Below, piece after piece: positions 26,884 through 34,745 of a DNA stretch of 34,745 bases. Within the stretch, counting starts at the first letter, position 1. Every line of letters begins with the position of its first letter. The DNA is from Clostridiales bacterium. GTDB lineage: Bacteria > Bacillota > Clostridia > Oscillospirales > RGIG5299. A program made the position numbers and the translations under genes. The stretch lies in NCBI GenBank assembly GCA_016281405.1, contig JAEEIO010000160.1, positions 1 through 34,745 on the forward strand, read 5' to 3'. Under the pieces are notes generated by a model, which ran no database searches, was not told where the DNA came from, and saw only the letters and a list, made by a program, of their open reading frames with translations.

Positions 26884-27303
26884 TTAGAGGCCTATCTGAG
26901 ACATGATCTCGGCTATATTCTCGGACTTGAGCTTTTGCTCGTAGCCGTTCCACTTTTCTTTATCCCATATCTCCGCGCGAGTGGCGGAGCCGGCGAAGAC
27001 CGCCTCTTTGGAAAGTCCGGCGTATTCGCGGAGATTCTGAGGGATGAGTATTCTTCCCTGTTTATCGAACTCGGCTTCGGCGGCGCCGTTCCATAAAAAT
27101 CTGATAACGGGAGTGGCGTCGGAGAGCTTGAGGCTCTTTATACGCTCGTAAAGGGCGTTCCACTCTGTTTCGCCGAAGACGAAAAGACATTCGTCGAGGC
27201 CGCGGGTGATATAAACCTTACCGGCAAAATCGCTTCTGAATTTGACGGGGACCATTATTCGCCCTTTTTCATCGATATTGTGATAGTATTCGCCGATAAG
27301 CAT
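26884..27303 (-). CDS. mraZ: Transcriptional regulator MraZ
   Basis: MLIGEYYHNIDEKGRIMVPVKFRSDF, ITRGLDECLFVF, DKQGRILIPQNLREYAGL. Confidence 0.97.
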   Translation of the reverse strand: MLIGEYYHNIDEKGRIMVPVKFRSDFAGKVYITRGLDECLFVFGETEWNALYERIKSLKLSDATPVIRFLWNGAAEAEFDKQGRILIPQNLREYAGLSKEAVFAGSATRAEIWDKEKWNGYEQKLKSENIAEIMSQIGL

Positions 27304-27324
27304 TTATCTCACCTCCATTTTTAC

Positions 27325-27368
27325 CACTTTATGACACTTAGAACCACTATTAAGCACTTTTTACCACT
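27325..27368 (-). promoter_or_regulatory. Five MraZ-type boxes (AGTG) at exact 10-bp spacing
   Basis: CACT on plus at 27325, 27335, 27345, 27355, 27365; minus strand reads AGTGGTAAAA AGTGCTTAAT AGTGGTTCTA AGTGTCATAA AGTGGTAAAA. Confidence 0.9.
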
Positions 27369-27397
27369 ATTATACTTATAAGCAAAAAAAAATCAAG
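27369..27397 (-). promoter_or_regulatory. mraZ (dcw) promoter
   Basis: Minus: TTGATT (complement of 27391-27396) - 16 nt - TATAAT (complement of 27369-27374), directly upstream of the AGTG boxes. Confidence 0.8.
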
Positions 27398-27434
27398 AGA
27401 TTTTACGCATTTTCGGCAAAAATCTCTTGATTTT
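27384..27434 (-). terminator. Terminator at the end of the secA-...-ADH transcription unit
   Basis: AAAATCAAGAGATTTT (27389-27404) / AAAATCTCTTGATTTT (27419-27434), 16-bp perfect arms; T-tract downstream on minus. Overlaps the mraZ -35. Confidence 0.85.
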
Positions 27435-27492
27435 CTTTGAATAATGGAACAAAAGTTCGGATTATTCTTTTTATTCGGTTTTTAAGCGGTTT

Positions 27493-28608
27493 TTAACGGT
27501 GCATGGCGTCGTAAAGCTTCTCTACTCCGGAGGGGGTCAGGGGGACGATGGAGTTTTTCAAAGAGGCGCTTTGAGAGGTGAGCGCGGTGAACTCGTCGAC
27601 CTCGGCGTAGGAGAGCGAGGGCGGCTCGGGAAGCAGCTTTTTGAGGTCCTCGTAAAACTCCTCGAAGCCGTATCCGACGGCCGTTTCAAAGATATCGTCG
27701 CGGCGGGGGTCTTCCCCTCTCACCGTCTTCAAAAACGGTATCAGAGAGTGGGCGCAGGCGACGCCGTGGGGGACGTATTTGACGACCGAGAGCGGATAGC
27801 TGACGGCGTGGGCGAAGCAGGTGCCCGTAATGTTTATAGCCATACCCGCGAGTATGGCGGCGTAGGAGAGCTCGTCGCGGACGTCTTCGTTTATGTCGCG
27901 GAACTCGACGAAGGTCTGCCAGTGGGCTTTTTTGAGGGCGTCCCAGGCGCGGGACAGCGCCTCGGAGGCAAAGAGCATACTCATTTCGCCCGCCTTGACG
28001 GAATAGAGCGATTCGATGGCGTGGGCGAGGACGTCGAGCGCCGTCGAGAGGGTTATTTCCCACGGGAGTTTATAGGTGTATTTGGGGTCTATAAGGGCGT
28101 AAAGCGGGTAGAGACGGGGGGACTTTAAGCTTTTCTTATAGCGCATACCGTCGGCCGAGACGGTTATGACCGAGACGGCCGTGACCTCGGAGCCCGTGCC
28201 GGACGTGGTGCCGACGACGATCAAAGGAAGCGGCTTTTTGGGAATGCCGAGGTATATGTCCAACGGACTTCCGAAGTCGTTGGTGGCGTAGACGGCAGCC
28301 GCTTTCGCGGCGTCCATCGCCGAGCCGCCGCCTATGGCTATCATAAAGTCGGCTCCGTATTCCCTTGCTGCGCTGCCCGCGGCCGCGCAGCTTTCGATAG
28401 AGGGGTTCTCCTCGATAGAATTAAAGACGGTGTAGGCTATGTCGGCGCGTTCAAGCGCGCTGACGACGTCCCCTTGCGCGCCGCTTTTGACTGCGCCCGT
28501 GCGGCCCGTGACAAGTATGGCTTTACGGCCGAATTTGGAGAAATCGAATTCTTTTACGCAGTCTTTTTTACAGACCAATCGGGTGGGCATGAAATGGTTG
28601 TATTCCAT
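27493..28608 (-). CDS. Iron-containing alcohol dehydrogenase
   Basis: AIGGGSAMDAAKAAAV, VGTTSGTGSEVTAVSVI, ALDVLAHAIES and VPHGVACAHSL metal-ligand regions. Confidence 0.95.
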   Translation of the reverse strand: MEYNHFMPTRLVCKKDCVKEFDFSKFGRKAILVTGRTGAVKSGAQGDVVSALERADIAYTVFNSIEENPSIESCAAAGSAAREYGADFMIAIGGGSAMDAAKAAAVYATNDFGSPLDIYLGIPKKPLPLIVVGTTSGTGSEVTAVSVITVSADGMRYKKSLKSPRLYPLYALIDPKYTYKLPWEITLSTALDVLAHAIESLYSVKAGEMSMLFASEALSRAWDALKKAHWQTFVEFRDINEDVRDELSYAAILAGMAINITGTCFAHAVSYPLSVVKYVPHGVACAHSLIPFLKTVRGEDPRRDDIFETAVGYGFEEFYEDLKKLLPEPPSLSYAEVDEFTALTSQSASLKNSIVPLTPSGVEKLYDAMHR

Positions 28609-28610
28609 TT

Positions 28611-30062
28611 TCAGACTCCTTGATTACACTTCATAATAAGCTCGTTTTTGACGTCCCAAAGCTTCTGGCTGAGGTCGACGTAGTAGTTATGCGGATTTTC
28701 GAAACGGGTGACCTCGTCCCAGAGGTTTGCGACCTCGTTCAGGCAGTATTTCTGTATCGATTTGACGTCGGGCGAGTCGTAGACGCGCTTGCCCTTAGAG
28801 AAGAGCTGAACGGGCAGTTCGCGGACGACGTAGTCCTCGACGACCTTGCGTTTCCAGGTGTAGTCGGGGTCGAATATCTCGATGGGCTTGGTGAAGTCTA
28901 TCTTCTCTTCTCGAAGGGCGACGAGGTCGGCTATGGCCTTGCCCGTCTTCTTTTCGAAGAGGCGGTAGACCGTCTTGAAGTGGGGGATGTTCATCTTGGT
29001 GACGTTTTCGGAGATCTTTATCTTGGGGATTATCCTGCCGTTTTCCTCGATGGCGGCAAGCTTATAGACGCCGCCGAAGACGGGCTCGCTCTTGGAGGTT
29101 ATGAGCCGCTCGCCGACGCCGAAAGAGTCTATCTTGGCGCCCTGGAAGAGGGTGTCGCGGATTATATACTCGTCAAGCGAGTTGGAGGCCATTATCTTGC
29201 AGTCGGGGTAACCCGCCTCGTCGAGCATGACGCGCATTTTGCGGGTCAGATAGGTTATGTCGCCGCTGTCGACGCGGACGGCAAGCGGGCGCTTGCCCAT
29301 GGGCTTCAAGACCTCGTTGAAGCACTTTATGGCGTTAGGCATACCCGACTTGATGACGTTATAGGTGTCGATCAAAAGCGCGCAGGAGTCGGGGTATATT
29401 TCGGCGTAGGCCTTGAAGGCCTCGTATTCGCTGTCGAACATCTGCACCCAGGAGTGGGCCATGGTGCCGACAGAGGGGATGCCGTAGATCTGCTCGCAGG
29501 CGACGCAGGCGGTGCCGAGACATCCGCCTATATAGGCCGCTCTCGCGCCTAAAATAGCGGCGTGGACGCCCTGCGCCCGTCTCGAGCCGAACTCGTAGAC
29601 GGGACGTCCCGCGGCGGCTCTCACTATTCTGTTTGCCTTGGTGGCGATGAGGCTCTGGTGGTTAATAAGAAGGAGGAGCATGGTCTCCATAAGCTGCGCC
29701 TCTATGATGGGGCCCTTGACGGTGAGGATGGGTTCCTTCGGGAAAATGGGCGTGCCCTCGGGGAAGGCGTAGACGTCGCAGGAGAATTTGAAGTTCCGAA
29801 GGTAATCAAAGAATGCCTCGTCGAATATTCCCTTCCTTTTTAAGAAGGCGATGTCTTCTTCGGAGAAGCGGAAGTTTTCGATATAGTCGAGCACCTGCTC
29901 GATGCCCGCCATTATGGCGAAGCCTCCGCCGTCGGGTATCTGACGGAAGAAGACGTCGAAGCAGGCTATCTTGTCGCGGTTGCCCGACTTCAGGTAGCCG
30001 TTCGACATGGTGAATTCGTAGAGGTCGCAAAGCATTGCGGTATTTACTTCTGAAATATTCAT
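28611..30062 (-). CDS. pncB: Nicotinate phosphoribosyltransferase
   Basis: LCDLYEFTMSNGYLKSG, FDVFFRQIPDGGGFAIMAG, EFGSRRAQG, GTMAHSWVQMF, LLIDTYNV, VRVDSGDI. Start uncertain (30062, 30071 or the ORF-track 30080). Confidence 0.95.
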   Translation of the reverse strand: MNISEVNTAMLCDLYEFTMSNGYLKSGNRDKIACFDVFFRQIPDGGGFAIMAGIEQVLDYIENFRFSEEDIAFLKRKGIFDEAFFDYLRNFKFSCDVYAFPEGTPIFPKEPILTVKGPIIEAQLMETMLLLLINHQSLIATKANRIVRAAAGRPVYEFGSRRAQGVHAAILGARAAYIGGCLGTACVACEQIYGIPSVGTMAHSWVQMFDSEYEAFKAYAEIYPDSCALLIDTYNVIKSGMPNAIKCFNEVLKPMGKRPLAVRVDSGDITYLTRKMRVMLDEAGYPDCKIMASNSLDEYIIRDTLFQGAKIDSFGVGERLITSKSEPVFGGVYKLAAIEENGRIIPKIKISENVTKMNIPHFKTVYRLFEKKTGKAIADLVALREEKIDFTKPIEIFDPDYTWKRKVVEDYVVRELPVQLFSKGKRVYDSPDVKSIQKYCLNEVANLWDEVTRFENPHNYYVDLSQKLWDVKNELIMKCNQGV

Positions 30063-30063
30063 A

Positions 30064-31050
30064 TCAATCATCCAAATCAAAATAAGTATCGAGGCTTATG
30101 CCCGTGCCCTTGACGACGCAAAGCTCGGGCTCTTCTGCGAGATGGACGGGAACGCCTATTCTGTTCTCTATGACCTTACCGAGGCCGTAGAGCATCGATC
30201 CGCCGCCCGTGAGCCAGATGCCGTTTACCGAGATGTCGCCGACGAGTTCGGGCGGAGTGCGCGAAAAGAGGTTATGGACAATATCGAGTATGGCGGCGAC
30301 GGGCTCGGCGAAGGCTTCCGTCGTTTCGTCGCTCCCGACTTCGATGGTCTTGGGAAGGCCCGTTAGCAAGCAGCGGCCTTTTACGGTCATGGTGAGTTTT
30401 TCCTCTCTCGGTATGACGCAGCCGATCTTGCGTTTGACCTCCTCGGCCGTTCTGTCGCCGACGAGGATGTTATACTTTTTGCGAAGGTATTTGACGATGG
30501 CGTCGTCGAATTTGTCGCCCGCTATCTTTATGGATTCGGAGTCGACGATGCTGCCCAGAGAGATGACAGCGGCGTCGGTGGTGCCGCCGCCTATATCGAC
30601 GACGAAGTTGCCGACGGGGCCGCTTATATCGAGTCCCGCGCCGATGGCGGCGGCAAGGGGCTCTTCGATGATCTTTACGTCCTTGGCGCCGGTGTTTCTG
30701 ACGGCGTCGCAGACGGCGCGGTATTCGACGTCGGTCACCTTGCAGGGTATGCAGACTATGACGCGGGTGCGGAAAATGCTTCTTCCGCAGGCCTTTTTTA
30801 TAAAGTAGCGAAGCATCTCCTCGGTGCTCTCGAAGTCGGAAATGACGCCCTCGCGGAGGGGTCTCACGGCGACGATGTTGTCGGGCGTGCGGCCCAACAT
30901 CTCCTGGGCTTCCTTCCCTATTTTGATAATCTTCTTGGTGGTCCTGTTTCTTGCCACGACCGACGGCTCCATGGTGACGAGTCCGCGCCCTTTGACGAAA
31001 ACGCAGACGTTCGCGGTGCCGAGGTCGATGGCGATATCCGTTCCGAACAT
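30064..31050 (-). CDS. mreB: MreB/Mbl rod-shape actin homolog
   Basis: DIAIDLGTANVCVFVKGRG, PSVVARNR, RPLREGVISDFE, VVDIGGGTTDAAVISLG, IWLTGGGSMLYG. Confidence 0.93.
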   Translation of the reverse strand: MFGTDIAIDLGTANVCVFVKGRGLVTMEPSVVARNRTTKKIIKIGKEAQEMLGRTPDNIVAVRPLREGVISDFESTEEMLRYFIKKACGRSIFRTRVIVCIPCKVTDVEYRAVCDAVRNTGAKDVKIIEEPLAAAIGAGLDISGPVGNFVVDIGGGTTDAAVISLGSIVDSESIKIAGDKFDDAIVKYLRKKYNILVGDRTAEEVKRKIGCVIPREEKLTMTVKGRCLLTGLPKTIEVGSDETTEAFAEPVAAILDIVHNLFSRTPPELVGDISVNGIWLTGGGSMLYGLGKVIENRIGVPVHLAEEPELCVVKGTGISLDTYFDLDD

Positions 31051-31062
31051 CTTTTTCTCTCC

Positions 31063-32121
31063 TTATCTGAAAAGTTTCTTTATTTCATTATAATCGGCGT
31101 CGCCGTCTATTACGGTGACGTCTATATTATAGCACAGTTTTTCGAACGGTTCTATATATTTCAGCGTGCCGAGCTCGTTTTCTTTTTCGCGGCCCATTAT
31201 GTGGCAGTTGGTGGGCATCATGCCGAAGGCGTAGTCGCCAGAGCGCATGGATTTCCATTCGAGCATGTAGGGGAGGTTTTCTGTTTCGAAGGAAATAAGA
31301 AGTCCGAGGCCTATCTCCTTATTGTAGACGCCGCCGTAGGCCTTGCCGTCAACGGATTTTACGGTGTAGAGGTAGGCGGTCTCCTCGTAGCCGTCGACAG
31401 GGTCGGAGACGTTATAGCGTTCGGCTTTACGGCGTTCGGACTCGTCGTAAATGGGCATACAGTCCTTTTCGGTGACGAAAAACTCGGTCCCCGCGCCTAT
31501 AAGCGGGAAGCTTGTGTTCATATGATACATTATCATAAGGGGTTCTTTTTTGAAACCCTCGTTTTCGACGACATCGCGGATATGGAAGCCTTTTTCGCCG
31601 AAGGCGGTGGTTATCTCGCGGCGGAGGACGAGGTTGTCGTTAAAGAAACCCGAATCGCGGGTCTCGCCTTTTATGCGGATGCGGTAGTCGTCGCCCTCCC
31701 AGTAGCCTTCGCCCGACGCCTTTTCGGCGGGGATGAAGCGGATGCGGCCGTGGGTGTAGTGGCGGGCGACGGCGTCCTCGTATTCCTTGCCGACGTTGGA
31801 AAGTCCGCAGGTATACATAAATCCGCCCGAGATGCTCCGAAGGTAGTTAATGCCCCGAAGGTCGGCGTTTGCCGCCGAGACGGGGCCGGTTTTTGCGAGC
31901 AGGCGGAGGTTTCGGCCTTTATATTTGAGGTCGAGTATATCGAGGCATTTTGACTCCTCGACGGTAAACTCAAGTCCGCCGCCGTTCGCCACCTCGAACA
32001 TCTTTATCCCGTCGCCCTTGCCCTCGTTCAGAATCACTTTTCGGACGTAGGCTATCTGGTCGACGTTGCCTGTGCGGCGAAGGAGGTCGGCCTTGGTGTA
32101 TTTTTTGCCGTCTATTATCAT
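31063..32121 (-). CDS. Aldose 1-epimerase-like protein (DUF4432-like)
   Basis: MIIDGKKYTKADLLRRTGNVDQIAYVRKVILNEGKGDG..., EVANGGGLEFTVEESKCLDILDLKYKGRNL, YHMNTSFPLIG. ATG at 32121 overlaps the upstream TAA (TAATG); the 507-aa track ORF is a read-in from another frame. Confidence 0.85.
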   Translation of the reverse strand: MIIDGKKYTKADLLRRTGNVDQIAYVRKVILNEGKGDGIKMFEVANGGGLEFTVEESKCLDILDLKYKGRNLRLLAKTGPVSAANADLRGINYLRSISGGFMYTCGLSNVGKEYEDAVARHYTHGRIRFIPAEKASGEGYWEGDDYRIRIKGETRDSGFFNDNLVLRREITTAFGEKGFHIRDVVENEGFKKEPLMIMYHMNTSFPLIGAGTEFFVTEKDCMPIYDESERRKAERYNVSDPVDGYEETAYLYTVKSVDGKAYGGVYNKEIGLGLLISFETENLPYMLEWKSMRSGDYAFGMMPTNCHIMGREKENELGTLKYIEPFEKLCYNIDVTVIDGDADYNEIKKLFR

Positions 32122-32975
32122 TATTTCTTCCCTCCGCAGTTTGTTTCGTAGTATTTTTTCATTTCGGCCGAGTCGACGGTCTGAGTGCCCGCCGATTCGG
32201 AAATGACTCGCATATTGAGGTCGTAACGCGAGAATACGTCGAGCATCGGCTCGTAGTCGGGGCCGAAAAGGCGGCCGTCTCTGAAGGTGAGATGCCGTTT
32301 TTCGCCGCCCTCGGTGTATTCTATCATCGAGAAATGGGAGTGGAGGTCTTTCTTGCCGAGAGCCGCTATCTTTTCGGCGACGGCGGCAAAGTCGGCGGCA
32401 GTTTTTAAGCTCCCGTGGGTGCGGGCGTTGAGGTGGCCGAAATCGACGCAGGGTATCACGAATTCGTCGACCTCGCAAAGCGCCAGAACCTCCTCGAGAG
32501 TGCCTAACTGGTTGACTTTTCCCATGGTCTCGGGGCAAAGAAGCACTTTGCCGTAAAAGCCGAGTTCCTTCATGGCGGCGACACACTTCGAAAGGGTGTC
32601 TTTCGCGAGTATGAGAGCTTCTTCTCTCGAAAGTCCCGAGAGGCCGCCCGAGTGGAATATCACGCGGTCGGCGCCCATTATAAGGGCGGCGCGGGCGGTG
32701 TCGGTTATGTAATCTATGCTTTTAAGCCGCTTGGTCTCCTCGACGCCCGACATCGAGATATAGTAGGGCGCGTGGACCGAAAGGGCTATTCCCTTCTCCG
32801 CGGCGGCCGTCTTCAAAACGGCAAGTTCGGCGGCGTTTACGTTTACGCCGCGCACGCACTGGTATTCGAAGGCGTTAAGGCCGTAGGACGAGACGTAGGC
32901 CGCTATGTCGCCCGCTTTTTTGAAGCCCGCGGCGTAAAAGCCGTCGTCGCGGCCGGCGGGGCCGAATCTGATCAT
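32121..32975 (-). CDS. TIM-barrel protein, endonuclease IV / sugar isomerase-like
   Basis: MIRFGPAGRDDGFYAAG, LSVHAPYYISMSG, RVIFHSGGLSG, PCVDFGHLNARTHG, DLHSHFSMIEYT. Confidence 0.88.
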   Translation of the reverse strand: MIRFGPAGRDDGFYAAGFKKAGDIAAYVSSYGLNAFEYQCVRGVNVNAAELAVLKTAAAEKGIALSVHAPYYISMSGVEETKRLKSIDYITDTARAALIMGADRVIFHSGGLSGLSREEALILAKDTLSKCVAAMKELGFYGKVLLCPETMGKVNQLGTLEEVLALCEVDEFVIPCVDFGHLNARTHGSLKTAADFAAVAEKIAALGKKDLHSHFSMIEYTEGGEKRHLTFRDGRLFGPDYEPMLDVFSRYDLNMRVISESAGTQTVDSAEMKKYYETNCGGKK

Positions 32976-33451
32976 TTTCCGATTTCCTTTTTATATTTTT
33001 TCATAAGTATCTTTTCGAAGACGCGCTTACAGGCTATGAAGGCGTCTTTATAGCCCGTTATCGGTTCGACCTTGACGGTCTTCATGCCCGAATTTATGCC
33101 GCCTCTGACGTCGGTGAAAAGCTGGTCGCCGACGACGAGGCAGTTTTCTGGCCGGACGCCGAGCTTTTCGGAAAGCGCCAAAAAGCCTTTTGCGGAGGGC
33201 TTATGCGCGAGCGGGAAAAGCGGAGCGAAAAAGGGGTCGCGTTTCAAAGGGTTATTCGATATGTAGCCGACCTTTACGCCCGCGGCTTTGAGGCCGTTTA
33301 TGAAGGCTTGGCACTTTTCGTCGGGGCGCTCCGAGCCGTGAGGGACAACGGTGTCGTCGATGTCGAAGATAACGGCCTTTATACCTTCTTTTTCGAGAAG
33401 GTCGGAGGTTATTTCGAAGGCCGTGTCAAAAATGTGGTCGGGACGGAACAT
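32972..33451 (-). CDS. YqeG-like HAD (IIIA) phosphatase
   Basis: IKAVIFDIDDTVVPHGS, VGYISNNPLKRD, CLVVGDQLFTDVRGGINSGMKTVKV. ATG at 33451 (MFRPDHIFD) preferred; the longer ORF runs into secA in another frame. Confidence 0.92.
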   Translation of the reverse strand: MFRPDHIFDTAFEITSDLLEKEGIKAVIFDIDDTVVPHGSERPDEKCQAFINGLKAAGVKVGYISNNPLKRDPFFAPLFPLAHKPSAKGFLALSEKLGVRPENCLVVGDQLFTDVRGGINSGMKTVKVEPITGYKDAFIACKRVFEKILMKKYKKEIGK

Positions 33452-33452
33452 A

Positions 33453-34745
33453 TCAGTCTTCCTTGCCGCAGCAGCGCTTGTATTTTTTGCCGCTGCCGCA
33501 CGGGCAGGGCGCGTTTTTGGATATGACGGTGTTTTTCTTCTTCTGAACGGGAGTACCGTCGGAGGCGCTTTCGCCCGTCTCCTTGGCAACTTCCTTGCGG
33601 ACGAGTTCCTCGCGCTTTCTCACCACGGCGGTGAGGACAAGGCGGACGGTCTCCTCTTTTATTTCGGCTATCATGGCGTCGAACATATCGGCGCTCTCAT
33701 AGCGGTATTCGACTATCGGGTCGCGCTGGGCGTAGGCGCGAAGCCTTATGCCTTCGCGGAGGTCGTCCATAGAGTCGATATGGTTCATCCAGTGACGGTC
33801 GACGACCTGAAGGAGCACGACTCGCTCTATTTCGCGCATAATCTCGGGGGTGTTCTCGCGCTCGCGCTCGTCGTAGCGGGCTTTGGCCTTTTCCTTTAAG
33901 GTCTCGATTATATCGTCTCTTTCGAGGCGGTCAAGTTCGGCGGGGGTGTATTTGAGATCGTCGGGGCCTAAGAAGACGCCCTCAAAGGCGGCGCGGATGG
34001 CGCCGAAATTCCAGCTGTCCTTGACGTCGGAGGTAAACTGCGAGACGGTGGTCTCGATGACCTCGTAAAGCATCTTCTCGACGGATTCGCGGAGGTTGTC
34101 GCCGTCAAGCACCTTGCGGCGTTCGTTATAGATGACCTCGCGCTGCTTGTTCATGACGTCATCGTAGTCAAGGACGCTCTTACGGCGGGCGAAGTTCATG
34201 CCCTCGACCTTTTTCTGCGCCGACTCTATGGAGTTCGAAAGCATTTTCATTTCGAGAGGCTGATCCTCGGGGATGTTTAAGGCGCTCATGACGTTATAGA
34301 CGCGCTCGCCGCCGAAGAGGCGCAAGAGGTCGTCTTCCATCGAGAGATAGAAGCGGCTTTCGCCGGGGTCGCCCTGACGTCCCGAACGGCCGCGCAGCTG
34401 ATTGTCAATACGCCGCGACTCGTGGCGCTCGGTGCCTATGACGAAAAGTCCGCCCGCGGCGCGTACCTCGTCGGCGTCGACGGAAATCTGTTTCTTATAT
34501 CTCGCGACGGCCTCGTCGAAATAGGCGCGGGCGGCTAAAATATCGGCGTCTTCGGTCTCGGCGTGGCTGTCGGCCTCGGCGAGCATCTCCTCGGAAAAGC
34601 CGTGCTTTTTCATCTCGGCCTTGGCCATATATTCGGCGTTGCCGCCGAGCTTTATGTCGGTGCCGCGTCCCGCCATATTCGTAGCTATGGTGACGGCGCC
34701 TTTTTTGCCCGCCTGCGCGATTATCTCGGCTTCTTTTTCGTGGTG
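33453..34745 (-). CDS. secA: Preprotein translocase ATPase SecA, C-terminal part (truncated by the window edge)
   Basis: Frame open to the window edge: HHEKEAEIIAQAGKKGAVTIATNMAGRGTDIKLGG; RIDNQLRGRSGRQGDPGESRFYLSMED; C-terminal SEC-C motif CPCGSGKKYKRCCG. Confidence 0.98.
   Translation of the reverse strand, partial: HHEKEAEIIAQAGKKGAVTIATNMAGRGTDIKLGGNAEYMAKAEMKKHGFSEEMLAEADSHAETEDADILAARAYFDEAVARYKKQISVDADEVRAAGGLFVIGTERHESRRIDNQLRGRSGRQGDPGESRFYLSMEDDLLRLFGGERVYNVMSALNIPEDQPLEMKMLSNSIESAQKKVEGMNFARRKSVLDYDDVMNKQREVIYNERRKVLDGDNLRESVEKMLYEVIETTVSQFTSDVKDSWNFGAIRAAFEGVFLGPDDLKYTPAELDRLERDDIIETLKEKAKARYDERERENTPEIMREIERVVLLQVVDRHWMNHIDSMDDLREGIRLRAYAQRDPIVEYRYESADMFDAMIAEIKEETVRLVLTAVVRKREELVRKEVAKETGESASDGTPVQKKKNTVISKNAPCPCGSGKKYKRCCGKED

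Noticed and set aside
28620-29552. 310-aa plus-strand ORF opposite pncB
   Set aside because: Antisense shadow of a conserved NAPRTase gene; Val/Gly/Asp-rich translation typical of reverse-strand reading in this codon bias.
32122-32586. N-terminal extension of the 507-aa ORF (31063-32586)
   Set aside because: The Arg-rich extension is an out-of-frame reading of the TIM-barrel gene. The true start is the ATG at 32121 overlapping the upstream stop.
33452-33589. N-terminal extension of the YqeG-like HAD ORF
   Set aside because: Out-of-frame reading of the secA 3' end; MFRPD at 33451 fits the family start.
1-34745. tRNA, rRNA, riboswitch, transposase, phage or toxin-antitoxin genes
   Set aside because: None recognised by eye. 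Most intergenic gaps are too short, and no conserved motifs were seen. A tRNAscan/Infernal run would be needed for a formal negative.

Overview
The window looks like chromosomal DNA from a Gram-positive (Clostridia-like) bacterium. I infer this from gene order, the meso-DAP-type MurE motif and the codon bias; it is not proven. There are three parts. (1) From 1 to about 12.4 kb is a carbohydrate-metabolism region: a minus-strand operon (ROK kinase, ThuA-like, Gfo/Idh/MocA, lipoprotein) diverging from a plus-strand pair (TIM-barrel isomerase, Gfo/Idh/MocA), followed by a plus-strand operon (membrane-anchored amidase, GH29 fucosidase-like, GH106-like). (2) From about 12.4 to 27.4 kb is a minus-strand dcw (division/cell-wall) cluster: mraZ-rsmH-ftsL-PBP-murE-murF-mraY-ftsW-murG-murA-ftsQ-ftsZ-serS. 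It lacks murD, murC, murB and ftsA. (3) From about 27.5 to 34.7 kb is a compact minus-strand operon: secA(partial)-YqeG-like HAD-TIM barrel-DUF4432-like-mreB-pncB-Fe-ADH. The most interesting non-coding structures are: a nested hairpin array with ATGATGA/TCATCAT spacers at 1-161; five AGTG boxes at exact 10-bp spacing between the mraZ -10 and its RBS; a terminator with the ftsQ stop codon in its loop; a nested inverted repeat around the murA Shine-Dalgarno; and an mraZ promoter overlapping the upstream operon's terminator. I did not find a clearly novel multi-gene defence or mobile system. The best 'undescribed' candidates are the hairpin array, the murA leader and the redox-sugar gene cluster.
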